64,000 bases of DNA from Leptodactylus fallax (Eukaryota > Chordata > Amphibia > Anura > Leptodactylidae): contig CAMRHE010000018.1 in NCBI GenBank assembly GCA_947044405.1, positions 620,001-684,000 of the forward strand. Reading direction: 5' to 3'. Below the pieces are notes generated by a model. The model searched no databases, was not told where the DNA came from, and saw nothing but the letters and a program-made list of their open reading frames with translations. The position numbers were made by a program, and so were the translations under genes. Positions 46,555-57,822 of this stretch are shown here, one piece after another (positions within the stretch are counted from its first letter, which is position 1; each line of letters starts with the position of its first letter).

Positions 46555-46996
46555 CAGTGGGGAAAAAAGTATTTAGTCAGCCACCAATTGTGCAGGTTCT
46601 CCCACTTAAAAAGATGAGGCCAGCCTGTAATTGACATCATAGGTAGACCTCAACTATGAGAGACAAAATGAGAAAACAAATCCAGAAAATCACATTGTTT
46701 GATTTTTAAAGAATTTATTTGCAAATTATGGTGGAAAATAAGTATTTGGTCATTAACAATAGTTCATCTCAATACTTTGTTATATATCCTTTGTTGGCAA
46801 TGACAGAGATCAAACGTTTTCTGTAAGTCTTCACAAGGTTGGCACACACTGTTGCTGGTATGTTGGCCCATTCCTCCATACAGATCTCCTCTAGAGCAGT
46901 CATGTTTTGGGGCTGTCAATTACAGGCCGGCCTCATCTTTTTAAGTGGGAGAACTTGCACAATTGGTGACTGACTAAATACTTTTTTTCCCCACTG
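46555..46996. mobile_element. Tc1 family B deletion derivative (MITE)
   Basis: TA-flanked, 442 bp. It keeps both ends of family B and the transposase C-terminal codons on the minus strand ([13 protein letters not shown] text inverted near 46780), joined directly to the other terminal repeat. It abuts the end of the next Tc1, sharing a TA at 46997-46998. Confidence 0.9.
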
Positions 46997-47204
46997 TAAA
47001 GTTGCAAGAAAAAATAAGTGAACCCTTTGGAATTGCTTGGATTTCTGCATTGATTATATTGATTGTCCTCTGATTGATCACAATTATACACAAACACAAT
47101 GTCACTAAAATAATGACACACAAACAGTTGCACTATGTATGTTTTTTTTTATTAAACACAGAGAGAAAGACAGAAAGGGAGAAAAAGTAAGTTAACCTTT
47201 TATT

Positions 47205-47330
47205 AAGTTACATTGAAAACACAAATCATTTGTTTTTTTGCCAACCATTTTTTAGTTCCTTTACTTGTGTGCTTTGGGTCACTGTCTTGTTTCATGACCA
47301 TGTTCTTCCAGCTTCAGGTAATGAACTGCT
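47205..47330 (-). pseudogene. Tc1 transposase fragment (second Asp region)
   Basis: The minus strand reads MVMKQDSDPKHTSKGTKKWL, the QDNDPKHTxK motif around the second catalytic Asp. Its partner, VNHGGASIMVW, is on the other side of the LINE at about 50930-50962. Confidence 0.75.
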
Positions 47331-47924
47331 GCTCTTACCCTCTTCTATATGTTTTGGATCCAATACGAGTGTCCGTTTTTTGCATCCATTTCTGATCCAT
47401 GTTACCATTTTAAAATTAGTTTTTCACTGATCACATATTTTTTTCAAATATGTCTCTTGGCAATGGATCAGTGAAAAACAGATGGGTCTTATATGACATC
47501 CGATTGTTGTCCCTTTTTTTACTGACCAGAGACTTCAATGAACAACTCAGCCTAGTGTGAAAGGAACTAATAGGATATGTAGTTAGTTGTATTGAGTGTG
47601 ATTTGGTGGACAGTTTCAATGATTGTACATTGAGTATAGCAACTTTCTTTGCTGTGTACAGTTTGTGTTAGAACTACTGACACAATTTTTTTTTTTCTTT
47701 CTCCTTTGCATCTAATTGAGGGGAGGGGTTTTTGTGCCCAAGTGCTTTAAATAGAAGCAAAGTACTCACTGAGCATGCTCACTGTGGGCTGTATTCATTA
47801 AGTGGCTGCAGACTAAGTGGAGTTAAAAAGCAGAGCTGAAGAGCAGGACTGAACATACCTGTAAGTAACTTACTTTATTTAACTACTTTACTGTTTATTG
47901 TAATTTGTATACTGTCTAGCAATC
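47331..47924. other. Unassigned insert in the old Tc1
   Basis: Contains a diverged palindromic stretch (CACTGATC... near 47427 and GATCAGTGAAAAAC near 47466), probably a small MITE, then sequence leading to the CR1 part. No gene. Confidence 0.35.
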
Positions 47925-47964
47925 TTGGCTATTTACTTCAGTGCATCATATATGTATGCACTAC

Positions 47965-48780
47965 TGGAGCAAGTGTTCCAGTGTGAATACCATTGTGGCA
48001 GATATGAGCATGTTGCCCATCTGGAAGCTCAAATTAGATATCTGGAAGAGCAGAATGCTACACTGAAGGCGATTGACAATCTTGGATGGAGCAGTGAGTG
48101 GGTTAGATATGGAGGTTAGAGAGACACCAGGAAGACCAGGCAAGGAGCTGGTTTAATACAGAGAGTATGTGTGGAAGGGGATCCAAGAAAAGGAAGGCCA
48201 CTCCTGTTTCTGTTCAACCAAACAAAAAGTTGGGTGATGATGTGAGGAAATCAGTGTCAGAAATGGTAGCCCTCGCAAATACTGCTCTCCCTAACAGCTG
48301 GGAGGACAGTCCAGCTAGTATTCGGAGGGGAGATAGTAGTGTAGGTAGGGCAAGGCAGTTAATGATTATAGGGGATTGTATAATCAGAAAGACGGATAGA
48401 ATAATTTGTTGCCAGGACCGCCACAATCCAATGGTTTGCTGTCTCCCTGGTGCCAGGTTTCAGCATGTGGTGGAGCAGGTGGACAAATTTCTGGGAGGGG
48501 CTGGGAAGGACACAGCTGTCATGGTTCATGTGGGTACCATTGACAGAATAAGTGGTAGGTGGAGGCTCCTTAAGAATAATTTCAAAGAACTAGGCTCCAA
48601 GTTGAAGGAAACGACCTCCAAGGTTGTATTCTTTGGAATACTGCCTGTGCCATATGCTACACAGGAAAGGCAGCAGGGGCTTAAGGAGTTAAATGCTGAC
48701 TCAAGTCTTGGTGCAGGAAAAAAGGGTTTGGGTTCCTAGAGAACTGGGCTGACTTTTCACTAGGGTACAAACTGTTTTCA
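47965..48780 (+). pseudogene. CR1 ORF1 with SGNH-esterase-like domain
   Basis: An initial coiled-coil text (HVAHLEAQIRYLEEQNATLK) and, after a stop and frame change, a basic segment and an esterase-like domain: QLMIIGDCIIRKTDR, CCLPGARFQHVVEQV, VMVHVGTIDRISGR, KVVFFGILPVPYA. CR1 ORF1 proteins carry such an SGNH-type module. At the nucleophile, where GDS is expected, the copy has GDC (codon 48377-48379), and the expected GTND-type Asn is Ile. Ends with GFGFLENWADFS-like text across a stop. Confidence 0.75.
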
Positions 48781-48784
48781 ATTT

Positions 48785-49644
48785 TTTAGTTGTCAGTACA
48801 CTTATATCTTTCTTCCACACATGCTCATGTTCTAGCGCAGCACCAGTTGAGGTCGCTAGTGTGAGTTATTGTTGTATGTTAACTGACATTCTGGCTATAT
48901 TTTCGGTTTAGCTCTTTGTTATGGCCTTTATTTATCATCACCATTATTGCATATCTTAGGTATTTGTCTGGCTATTTTAGGGTTGGACCCTTGGATACGA
49001 GACCACGAATGTGCGAAAGGCTGTTCATGAATGCGTGTTCTCGGCACCTGTGTCCTTCGGTGTCATGGTCTTGCTATGTACACAGATGCTGGTTTTAGTA
49101 TACGCCACCTGCCTATGTTTTTTGTGGCCATCTATTAGTTCATATCCATATATCCGGCCCCTGGTGTTTTGGGCTGTTCATCTGCTGTACCTCGTGACCT
49201 GATTCATACAATGTGATTGGTTGCCAATCTAAGTAAATACCTCGGCCTACACAGATTCTAAACACTCTCCCTGTATAAGCCAGTGCAGCGAAACATGCGT
49301 TTGGGCATGTGCATCTTCCTTGGTCGGTACTATATTATACTGTTTACTTTGTGATGTATTGTTTATTGTAATTTATACTGTGCTACGCTTCTCTGCTGCG
49401 ATTATTGTTTACACTATTAATATCCCTTGTATACAGTTATCTGCCTGGATATTATGTATTGCTTTGGCTTGCACCTTTGCATAATCTTACATGGGCTGTT
49501 ATCACGATACTTACACATATTTAATACATTGTTAGCAGTGGTACTAGTGTTGCCTTGTTTATATTCATCTTAAATTTATGTATTGCATCATTTTTACATT
49601 GTTTTTCATGCCTCCTTCCTAAGATGCATACTATTGTATTTTTT
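48785..49644. other. Unidentified insert within the CR1
   Basis: T-rich, non-coding sequence with GCAGCGAAACATGCGTTTGG near 49286. It resembles no family that I can name. Confidence 0.35.
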
Positions 49645-49649
49645 ATTCT

Positions 49650-50430
49650 GTGCATAGAAATGGTTCAAGCCCAAATAAACAGAATAAATGTGAGCAAGGC
49701 TCTGAGTCCAGATGGATTACACCCATGAGTACTTAAAGAACTCAGTCCCGTCATTGCTGTACGCCTAATCTTAATTTTTAGGGATTCTCTAGTGACTGAT
49801 ACAGTGCCAAGGGACTGGCGCAAGGCTAATGTGGTGCCTATTTTCAAAAAGGGCTCTAGGTCTATCCCAGGTAATTACAGACCGTGAGTTTAACTTCTAT
49901 TGTGGGGAAACTGTTTGAGGGGCTCTTAAGCGACTATACACAAGAGTATGTAACTGTACGTAACATTATAAGTGACAAATAGCATGGTTTTACTACAGAC
50001 AGAAGTTGTCAGACTAACCTGATTTGCTTTTATGGAGGTGAGTAGAAGTCTGGACAGAAGGGAGGATATGGTGTTCCTGGACTTTGCAAGGGCGTTTGAC
50101 ACTGTCCCTCATAGACATTTAATGGGTAGAATCAGGTCCATTGGCTTGGAAAATATAGTTTCTAAATGGATTGAAAACTTGTTAAAGGATCATATCCAGA
50201 GAGTTGTGGTCAACAACTGCAGCTCTGACTGGTCCTCTGTTATAAGTGGTGTACCCCAGGGTTGAGTGCTGGGTCCACTGTTATTTATTTTTTTTATTAA
50301 TGATACAGAAGATGGGATTAATAGAACTGTCTCTGTTTTTGCAGATAACACCAAACTATGTAGTACAGTACAGTCTACAGAGGATGTACGTAAGTTCAAG
50401 CAGATTTGGACATACTGAGTGGTCCATACA
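49650..50430 (+). pseudogene. CR1 reverse transcriptase remnant
   Basis: Reads NVSKALSPDGLHP, DWRKANVVPIFKKGSR, PGNYRP, then MVFLDFARAFDTVPHR (first RT Asp region), ISGVPQG and VLGPLLF, and VFADNTKL at the catalytic YADD position (ADD changed to ADN). Stops at 49726, 49886, 49981 and 50264 and frame changes. After about 50400 the coding text jumps to the 3' untranslated region. Confidence 0.85.
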
Positions 50431-50745
50431 AGAAATATGGGGAAAAGCTGTTCCATGTAAAATCCCCTCAAAAGACAAGAGGACACTCTCTCCATCTGGA
50501 GAAAAAAGGTTTAATCTCAAGAGCCCACAAGGCTTCTTCACTGTGAATCTGTGGAATAGTCTACCCTAGGAGCTGGTCACAGCAGCAACAGCCGGCAGCT
50601 TCAAAAAGGGATTAGATGCCTTTTTAGAGCAAAACAGCATTGATGGTTATGGAAATGTATAGACTGTCATGAAGTTTCCCATCCCCAGGTTGAACTTGAT
50701 GGACATATGTCTTTTTTCACCAATATTAACTATGTAACTATGCTC

Positions 50746-50925
50746 TAAAAAATCTGAACCGATATACTGATCAGTTAAAAACTGATGTGTACAAAAGCCC
50801 ATAGGAAAACATTGATAGTGATGCTTCCTGAGTGCTATTAGTTAAAAAATAGAAGGCACTCAGAAGACAAAAATGGTTGCATGCATGGACCCTTAGAATT
50901 CATTGTTTCCTCAATGATAGTAAAG
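50746..50925. other. Spacer inside the split Tc1
   Basis: Short non-coding stretch between the CR1 tail and the right part of the old Tc1. Confidence 0.35.
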
Positions 50926-51127
50926 GTTCCAAACCATGATGCTTGCCCCACCATGGTTCACAGTTGTAATGAAGTTTTGGTGTTGGTACAGAGTTCTTTT
51001 TCCTCTGAACATAGCATTGTTTATTTATATTAAAATGTTATTCACAGGTCACAATGCTCTTTTTAGACAGCAGCAGCTTTCTTCGTGGTGTCCTTTGTCA
51101 ACCTGTGAAGCCCACCCTTCCAAATAG

Positions 51128-51178
51128 ACAATGTCTGTAAAGCGCTGCGGAATATAATGGCGCTATAAATGTAAGGAT
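51128..51178 (+). repeat. L2/SINE-type 3' tail fragment
   Basis: CAATGTCTGTAAAGCGCTGC followed by GGAATATAATGGCGCTATAA is the shared L2/SINE tail, inserted in the old Tc1. Confidence 0.7.
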
Positions 51179-51416
51179 AAAAAAAAAATAGATTTCTTTA
51201 AAACATGTTGCCAATTCAACTTTTGTAGAATCCATTAACTCAGATGTTTACTTACTTTTTTGCCTTGTAATGTTGATATTTATTTCATGCACTCAATAAA
51301 AGACATGAATGGTAGAACTATTGTGTTTTCCTATAATTGTGACTTACAGTAGACTACTATTGGACCACATTTTATTCAGGGCAGAAATCCAGAGGGCTCA
51401 CTTCTTTCTCGCAGAA

Positions 51417-53716
51417 AAGTTTGCTATTATCATATTTCTTACCAAGATGACACAGCATGCCATTCCCTATGCAATACTGTTACTGGAATTTCAATGTGCT
51501 TTCCTCTCTCTTTAAAAAGGTGTCCTTTGTAGTGGCCTTGCCTAAAGTGGCAAGTCAAATTTGGACAATTATGCCACCATTAAGCATACTATTAACCACC
51601 AGAAAAATTCTAAATTACATTTTCATCAGACAATAGTCTACCGTTTTAGACCATCATTACTTTAATTTTTCAAACCATGATTGACTGAGAAGGCTGTAAA
51701 GGATTGCTTGAAATCTCATTCAAAATGCAACTTAATACCTGTGGACACCTGTGGACCCTATAGACTATAATGGGGGTTTTATACTGAAACCGACAGAGAA
51801 AATATTTACTCTCCGACGATTTTTGGCGGAATCTGTGACAGACTCTCTTACGAAGATTCCAACGCAAATGTGAACGAAGCATAAGGTACTAAATTAAGGT
51901 TTAATGTTTGAAAATGGCTCATTTGTAAGGACTATGTCTAGTCACACATATAAATACATGTATCCTAGACGCCAATAAAATGCGAAACAGAATATACAAT
52001 GCTCCCTCAGGTTACTATGACTTTAGGATACAATATTTAAACCTACAATGCTTGGCTGAAGGCTCAAACAAATCACTGTTTTTCAGGTGCACTATGTATG
52101 CTTTCTAGGACCCTGAAAAACTTCATGTTAAAATCATATAAAGTGATTTACAGCTTCCAAATGTTTTTCTGGTTCGTATAAGGATTTGCTATATCTTTAT
52201 TGGTTATGTGATTTTTCTTTAAGTGCTTGCTGAACACCCATTGACTCTATATGTCCAAGCTGTGACTTTTTATCTCTGCAAGGATATGCCTGACCCAGAT
52301 TGAAGGCAGGGGTGGTTTATTACCATCACTGCATTCCAAATGACTGTATACACTGTGTTCAATGTGTACCGTGTGTACAGCTGAGCCATGTTGCAGCTTC
52401 CCCCTGACCTGGCGGTCATGAGGTCAGCTCTACCATACCATAAGTGCTTGGAGGCTGTATTCCTCCTGTAACTGGGGCTTTTGTATCAGAAAAATGTTTT
52501 TGGAACAGTATATCTGATCCTGGGACAGCTGATTGCTGCAGCTTTTGTATATGCATTTTCTGGCCTGCACATTATACTTGCATCAGACCTTTGCAAACTT
52601 TTATATAAAATCAAGAAATAAACCATCTCTCAGGTGGATAAAGCAGATGAAAGTTTGTTTATAAGTAAGGATACAGCAAAAAGAGAGTTATAGATAGAGA
52701 TAAGAAACAAAACAAAGAGACATAGCTATGAGGACCTCTGATAGGGCAGAGAAGTCTGGCAAATGTTCAAAAATAGGGTTTCTTAAGCTATATTTCTGGC
52801 AAATAGCCATCAGAACGTTGACTAACAATCTAAGTAACTCTCATAGAGAATTAGCATAATTATCCATGTGACATATAGTTAACTTTAAACAACATTATGT
52901 GGCCTAAACATCAGGCTTGTCTCCCTTCAAGACAGCAATTATCAAACTATTTTGACTAATTTATCTAAAACAATATTTTTGGACATGCTAGATTCCATAT
53001 AACTAGATCATAGGTGAATATTCTTGTTCACATAACAAGATCACATGTTAAAATGTGAGCATTAAAGGAATTAGCAGTATACATATGTACCATGTTATTG
53101 CAATATATTAGCAATTGATTATTAGTAAAGATTACAATTATTATTTTCCTTTATCACTTTAAACTCTGCAAAATTTTCAATTACTTACAATTGCAAAAAT
53201 GTTTAACTTTTAATTGTCTACTTTAATTGTCCTCTCTCTGCTCTGATAATTTTCCATGTTGATTTTTAGTTTTCTTTTTCTTTATTTCAATTTGCGCTTT
53301 GCTATCAAACCTATGCTGCTTCAGCGCAATATCACATGGGCGGATAGAACCAGCACTATCTCTGTCTCCTAGGAGAACAGTGTAATTATCCTTCTCTCCA
53401 TATTTTCTCAATAAGTTATGAGACCATAAGTTTACAGTCAGTCTGATTTATAATAACTGTGACAGGAGCCTGCCTAATCATCATCAGTGGTACAGTCTAT
53501 ACAATTTCACCATACAGAATGTTCTGTAATTCTGATAAATAGCTCATATATAAAAGTAATCAAGTAGAAAAAGGGTGTCTCTAATGCTGGGATCACTCTG
53601 TTGCTATGTTATGGCCTCAGTGTGAGATATAGACATTAAAGCTGCAAGAAAAAGAATAGAGAAAGACTTTCACATGGAATTACTTAATAGAAACTTCACT
53701 TTTGGGTAGTGTCCCT
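51417..53716. other. Unassigned region
   Basis: No gene. At about 51690-51890 is a possible MITE remnant (GACTATAATGGGGG inside, ATGTGAACGAAGCATAAGG at the end). The rest is unassigned. Confidence 0.4.
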
Positions 53717-54798
53717 TTAACCCTTATGGGACGCAGACATTTTTCATTTTTGTATTTTCATTTTTTACTCCCTGCATTTCAAAAGCCATAACTTTCTCAT
53801 TTTTCCATTACGGAGTCATATGAGGGCTTCATTTTTGCATGACAAGTTGTACTTCAAAATGGTACCATTTATTATTCTGTACAATTTATAGGAAGTGGGA
53901 AAAAAATTCAGAATGAGGTGGAATTGAAAAGAAAAATGCAATACCACCAAATTGTTACGGGTTTTGTTTTTATGGCTTCCTTTGTGCGGTAAAAATGCTA
54001 TGTTGGCTTTATTCTCTATGTTGGTATGATCACAGTGATACTACATTTATATAGTTTTTTTTTTCATGTTTTAAAAAAAAATATATTTGAATCACCAGAT
54101 TCTGATATCTGGAAGTTTTTTTTTATATATATATCAGTGTAAGGAATATTTTTTTGCAGAACAATATTTATTTTTTATTGACACCATGTTGGGGAATGTT
54201 TTGATCTCTTTTTATTCCATTTTTTTAAGAGAAATAAAGAAAAAACAGCAATTTAGCCATTTAGATTTTTTTTTTACCTGTTACAGCGTTTACCATATGG
54301 GACAAATGTTTTTATATTTTAATAGTTTGGGTATTTTTGGACTTAGATATGCCTAATGTATTTATGTTTACTTTTATTTATTTATATTTATATGTGATCT
54401 AGGGAAAGGGGGTGATTTAAACTTTTTTAGTTTTTTTCTTAACTTTTTAATATTTTTAAAAACTTTCTTTTTATTTATTTTTTAGCCCCCCCCAGGGGGA
54501 TTGAACATGGGATCTTCAGATCACTTGTGCCATAGACTGCAAAACTACTGTATTGCAGTCTATGGCAGATTCTTTATGTTGCAGGAAGACTTCCATAGTT
54601 TCAGTACATTATGGCTGCCATGGTAATGGGACTGCTCCAGCGATCTCAAAGCACTTAAATGCCCATGAGGAGAGTCATGTCTGATCATGGACAATGCTAC
54701 CGGGTCCCTGCTGTGTGAAACAGCACAGACCTGGTGGCTAGTGTGTCTGCTCTGCTTCAGTACTTGTATGTGTACGTCCTGGTGCACATAGGAGTTAA
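53717..54798. mobile_element. TTAA-flanked non-autonomous DNA element
   Basis: TTAA at 53717-53720 and 54795-54798; ends CCCTTATGGGACGC and, inverted, CTCCTATGTGCACC. A hairpin-forming CATAGACTGCAAAACT / ATTGCAGTCTATGG pair lies at 54533-54565, as in the 13698 element. A second, truncated copy lies at 58943. The frame at 54087-54356 is T-rich chance. Confidence 0.6.
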
Positions 54799-54934
54799 TA
54801 AGTCCAGGGACAAATGTGTAGGGAACATCTTCATCATATATTTATGACTTTTGAGTAGAAAAAAAAAAGTACAATGTGAATAGACCAATGACAAGCCCCT
54901 GGCAATGCATCATATTATAAATGGTTTAAAACTA

Positions 54935-55180
54935 TTTATTATGCTTACTTGTATAGCGCCATCCTATTCTGAAGTGCTTTACAGACATTGACAGTCACTG
55001 TCCCATATAGGGCTCACAATCTACATTCCCTATCAGTATGTCTTTGGAGTGTGGGAGGAAACCTGTGCAAACATGGGGAGAACATACAAACTCCTTGCAG
55101 ATGTTGTCTTTTGCAGGATTTGAACCCAGGACTCCAGTGCTGCAAGGCTGCAGTGCTAACCACTGAGTCACCATGCTGCC
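54935..55180 (-). mobile_element. tRNA-headed SINE with L2-type tail
   Basis: On the minus strand it starts GGCAGCATGGTGACTCAGTG with an A-box-like TGACTCAGTGG and a perfect B-box GGTTCAAATCC, the internal RNA polymerase III promoter. A conserved middle follows (TATGTTCTCCCCATGTTTGC, GGTTTCCTCCCACA), then a tail with GGATGGCGCTATACAAGTAA as in the L2-type LINE at 8009-9284. It has no coding capacity and would use the LINE machinery in trans. Confidence 0.85.
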
Positions 55181-56517
55181 TGTAAAGCTAGTAATTGTGC
55201 AGAATTTTTAGTCATAATTCTTCTGAGAATTCGGGCAACCATATTAGAGAAAAATATGTGATCATAACATCAACATTTGAATATAAACACAATTAAACCT
55301 TTGACCACTATTTGGACAGGAGAGTGTAGCTGTAATATTGTGACATCATGATTGTGCATCCCCTTTAACATCCCTACAATGCAATTGTGGGGGTTTGCGG
55401 ATGCATTTTTATGCTGATATAGAGCCACCCCTTCCCCATCTGAGTTTAAGCCATTAGAATCTCTCTCTAGCAGAGTCAACCTACGGCCTCCTGGACACGG
55501 CCGTTGGCAGTTTCCTGATCAGTGAAAAAGACATGGATGATTCACGAATTGGTATCTGTGTGTAATCCATGGTTTTCACTGACCCATACAATCCAAATGA
55601 CTTACGGTATACGACCTGCTCCATAATTTGTGGCTCTTCAAGTCAACCTGGACACAAAGCCACAAATACTACGGCTGTGTGTCTCGGCCCGTTGAAAAGC
55701 ATGTGTCATACTTTGATCCGCCATTGCAAATCAAAAGTATGTTCATGTGAATGAGGCCTTAGGACAAATAGTAGTGAATATTTCAGTGTGTTATACTAGT
55801 GATTGGCCCCTTAATTTAAAAACAAAAAAACTTGGCATGTTCACATGTGTGTAACAGTACATGCTATAAAATAATGTGTTGATGTAATATACATTATATA
55901 AGGTGCTGTAAGCTTCAACATGAGGCATTGGGCATTGCTGTAAAGGTGGAAATTGGGAAGGATCTGTGATTCATCTCACTGTTTCATACAGAGCACTGAG
56001 TTCTGAAAAGCTTACAATTGCAAGCAATTGATTTAGAGAATCTTAGGAATAGGACAGTTTTCTCATATTCAATCAATTACAGGCAGATTAGTGATAGAAA
56101 TCAAAGTTTTTAGGAGTGAGGGAGAACATCTGTGCTGCTGTTGTGTGCCTGACAGCACAGCATCCTGCACTAACACACAGACAAAAGATAGTTAACCCTT
56201 TCATTGCTAACAATCTAATTTTGTCTAGGTCTGTTGGGCAATAGAGCAGTTTCATCTGTCTACAGAGTGTTTAAACATAATTTTTACTGACAGTCAGTCC
56301 TGTTAAATAATAAAAATAAAATATGAAAATATTCCTTTCTTAAGTGTTTTTTTTTTTTTTTTTGCTGATCATATATACAGACTAAAAGAAACTCTGTTAT
56401 ATAAGGTGTGTGCTAATCTGAAAAAATATATTTTTCTTAAGTTTTTTTTTTTTATTCTTCATATTTATGTACAGTCTTGCAGACTGCGCTAATCTAAAAA
56501 AAAATCCCATGGCCATG
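55181..56517. other. Unassigned region
   Basis: No gene. About 55480-55765 resembles a MITE (ends with ATGTGAATGAGGCCTTAGG). Poly-T runs lie near 56349 and 56443. Confidence 0.4.
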
Positions 56518-57330
56518 ATGTGTCAGAAAAAAGCAGGCAAGATGATGATATTGCCAATGATGATGATTCTTTTGTAGATAGGACATCAGATGAAAAGGGT
56601 GGTGGCAGTGGTGATAGTAACGATTCTAGCTAATGTGCAGGCCTTATTCAAAAAGCATAACCGTCAAGACCAAGGGAAAGCACGCAGGGTGGGGTTGGTG
56701 GCACTGGTGGTGGTAGTGGAAGATAGGTTTCCTCTGCTGCTGGCGTTGGTGGCAGCAACTACACACAGTCATCTCCCTATTGAATTTTATTTTATACATT
56801 GCCAAATAATAAATCCATGGCAATGTGCAAGATCTGCAAGCAGAAACCTAGATGTGGTTGTGCAGGAACAAATGTAGAAATGACATCTCTACGTATTCAA
56901 ATGAAAGGGCATCACCATCTAGCAGGGGAGATGAGCAAGTCAGTTCTACTCCTTCTCCCTATGATCTTCCTTGTAGGTAGGTCATATCTACACCTAGCAC
57001 ATGGTCATCATTATCATCATCAACTGTTTCTCCTCCTTCTCATCCTCTTCCACACAAACATCAGTCATCCAGGGAATGTGTGTCCAGGAAACAGTAATAT
57101 GCGCCCAGTCATCTGGCAGTTTTGCAACTTAACTCGGATCTGGCCAAGCTGCTGGTGGTGCAGTCCCTGCCGTACCAGTTAGTGGATTCCACTGCATTAC
57201 GCCAACTAGAGCATATGCTCAACCTTGTTGGAGGATACCTAGATGCCATTATTTCTCTAGGAAAGTTGTCCCTGCTTTATATCGCCATGTGTCAGAGAAT
57301 GTGGGCCTGGGGAAAGGTGCAAGCCGCTGC
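56518..57330 (+). pseudogene. hAT transposase (ZBED type) N-terminal remnant
   Basis: An acidic N-terminus (DVSEKSRQDDDIANDDD) precedes, in another frame, a BED-type zinc finger: AMCKICKQKPRCGCAGTN, TSLRIQMKGHHHLAGEM, where one expected ligand His reads Gln. After more frame changes comes QLNSDLAKLLVVQSLPYQLV and DSTALRQLEHMLN, the region before the catalytic domain of hAT transposases. It ends near CQRMWAWGKVQAAAPKC. The DDE/RNase-H-like and dimerisation parts are missing. Confidence 0.75.
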
Positions 57331-57814
57331 CCCGAAATGCCAGAAAGGCCAGGTGCTAGTTGTACTCTGTTTGTGCAGTCCCAGTTCCACCACCATTCAG
57401 GGCCCATCCACCACCTCTGAATTCATCTCTCTGGAAGCATTACTTCCACTCCTCCTCCTCCCTCCTCATTTTATTGGTCTAAGTTGAAGCACTGCCATGC
57501 AGTTTTTTCAAATAATGGAACTTAATAAAAAGAGCCAGGAGGGTAACTGAGCTGTTGCCAGGAAAAATCCAGTATTGCCAGTATGTATTGCCTGTAGCAA
57601 TTGTTAAAGGGGGAAGGGTCACTTCAAATGGCTGCATCTCCAGTTTTATACCACTTAGAAAAATTGTTTTCAGCTTTCACATGCTACCAACATTACAGTA
57701 CTAGCTACAAAAAAACAGATATCATTAGTTAAAAACACATTTGGGAATTTGTGCTCTATATGCAGCAATTTGTGCTTCATATAAAAATGACATTCTCAAC
57801 TGTAAACTAGAACT
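57331..57814. other. Unassigned spacer
   Basis: No recognisable gene. Contains low-complexity Pro/Leu frames only. Confidence 0.4.
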
Positions 57815-57822
57815 TTGTAGAT

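Larger units (their letters stand above)
47925..50745 (+). mobile_element. CR1-type LINE, interrupted
   Basis: An ORF1 part (to about 48780) and an ORF2/3' part (from about 49645) lie in the same orientation. The 3' end, GTTGAACTTGATGGACATAT followed by GTCTTTTTTCACC and AACTATGTAACTATG, is the typical CR1 tail. The 850 bp between (48785-49640) is not CR1 and is unidentified. Several RT segments are missing. Confidence 0.75.
46999..51416 (-). mobile_element. Old Tc1-like transposon split by a LINE
   Basis: The left piece (46999-47330) starts AAGTTGCAAGAAAAAATAAG with transposase scraps; the right piece (50926-51416) has complementary scraps and ends with the inverted terminal text (GCAGAAATCCAGAGGGCTCA, then CTTTCTCGCAG). 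About 3.6 kb of CR1 and other sequence separates the pieces. This is a fourth Tc1 family, the oldest of those here. Confidence 0.7.

Noticed and set aside
55095..55180. A tRNA gene
   Set aside because: A and B boxes are present, but the sequence is the head of a SINE and does not fold as a full cloverleaf with an intact acceptor.
56590..56877. A valine-rich membrane-like peptide
   Set aside because: Out-of-frame reading of the decayed hAT transposase region; the BED finger is in another frame.
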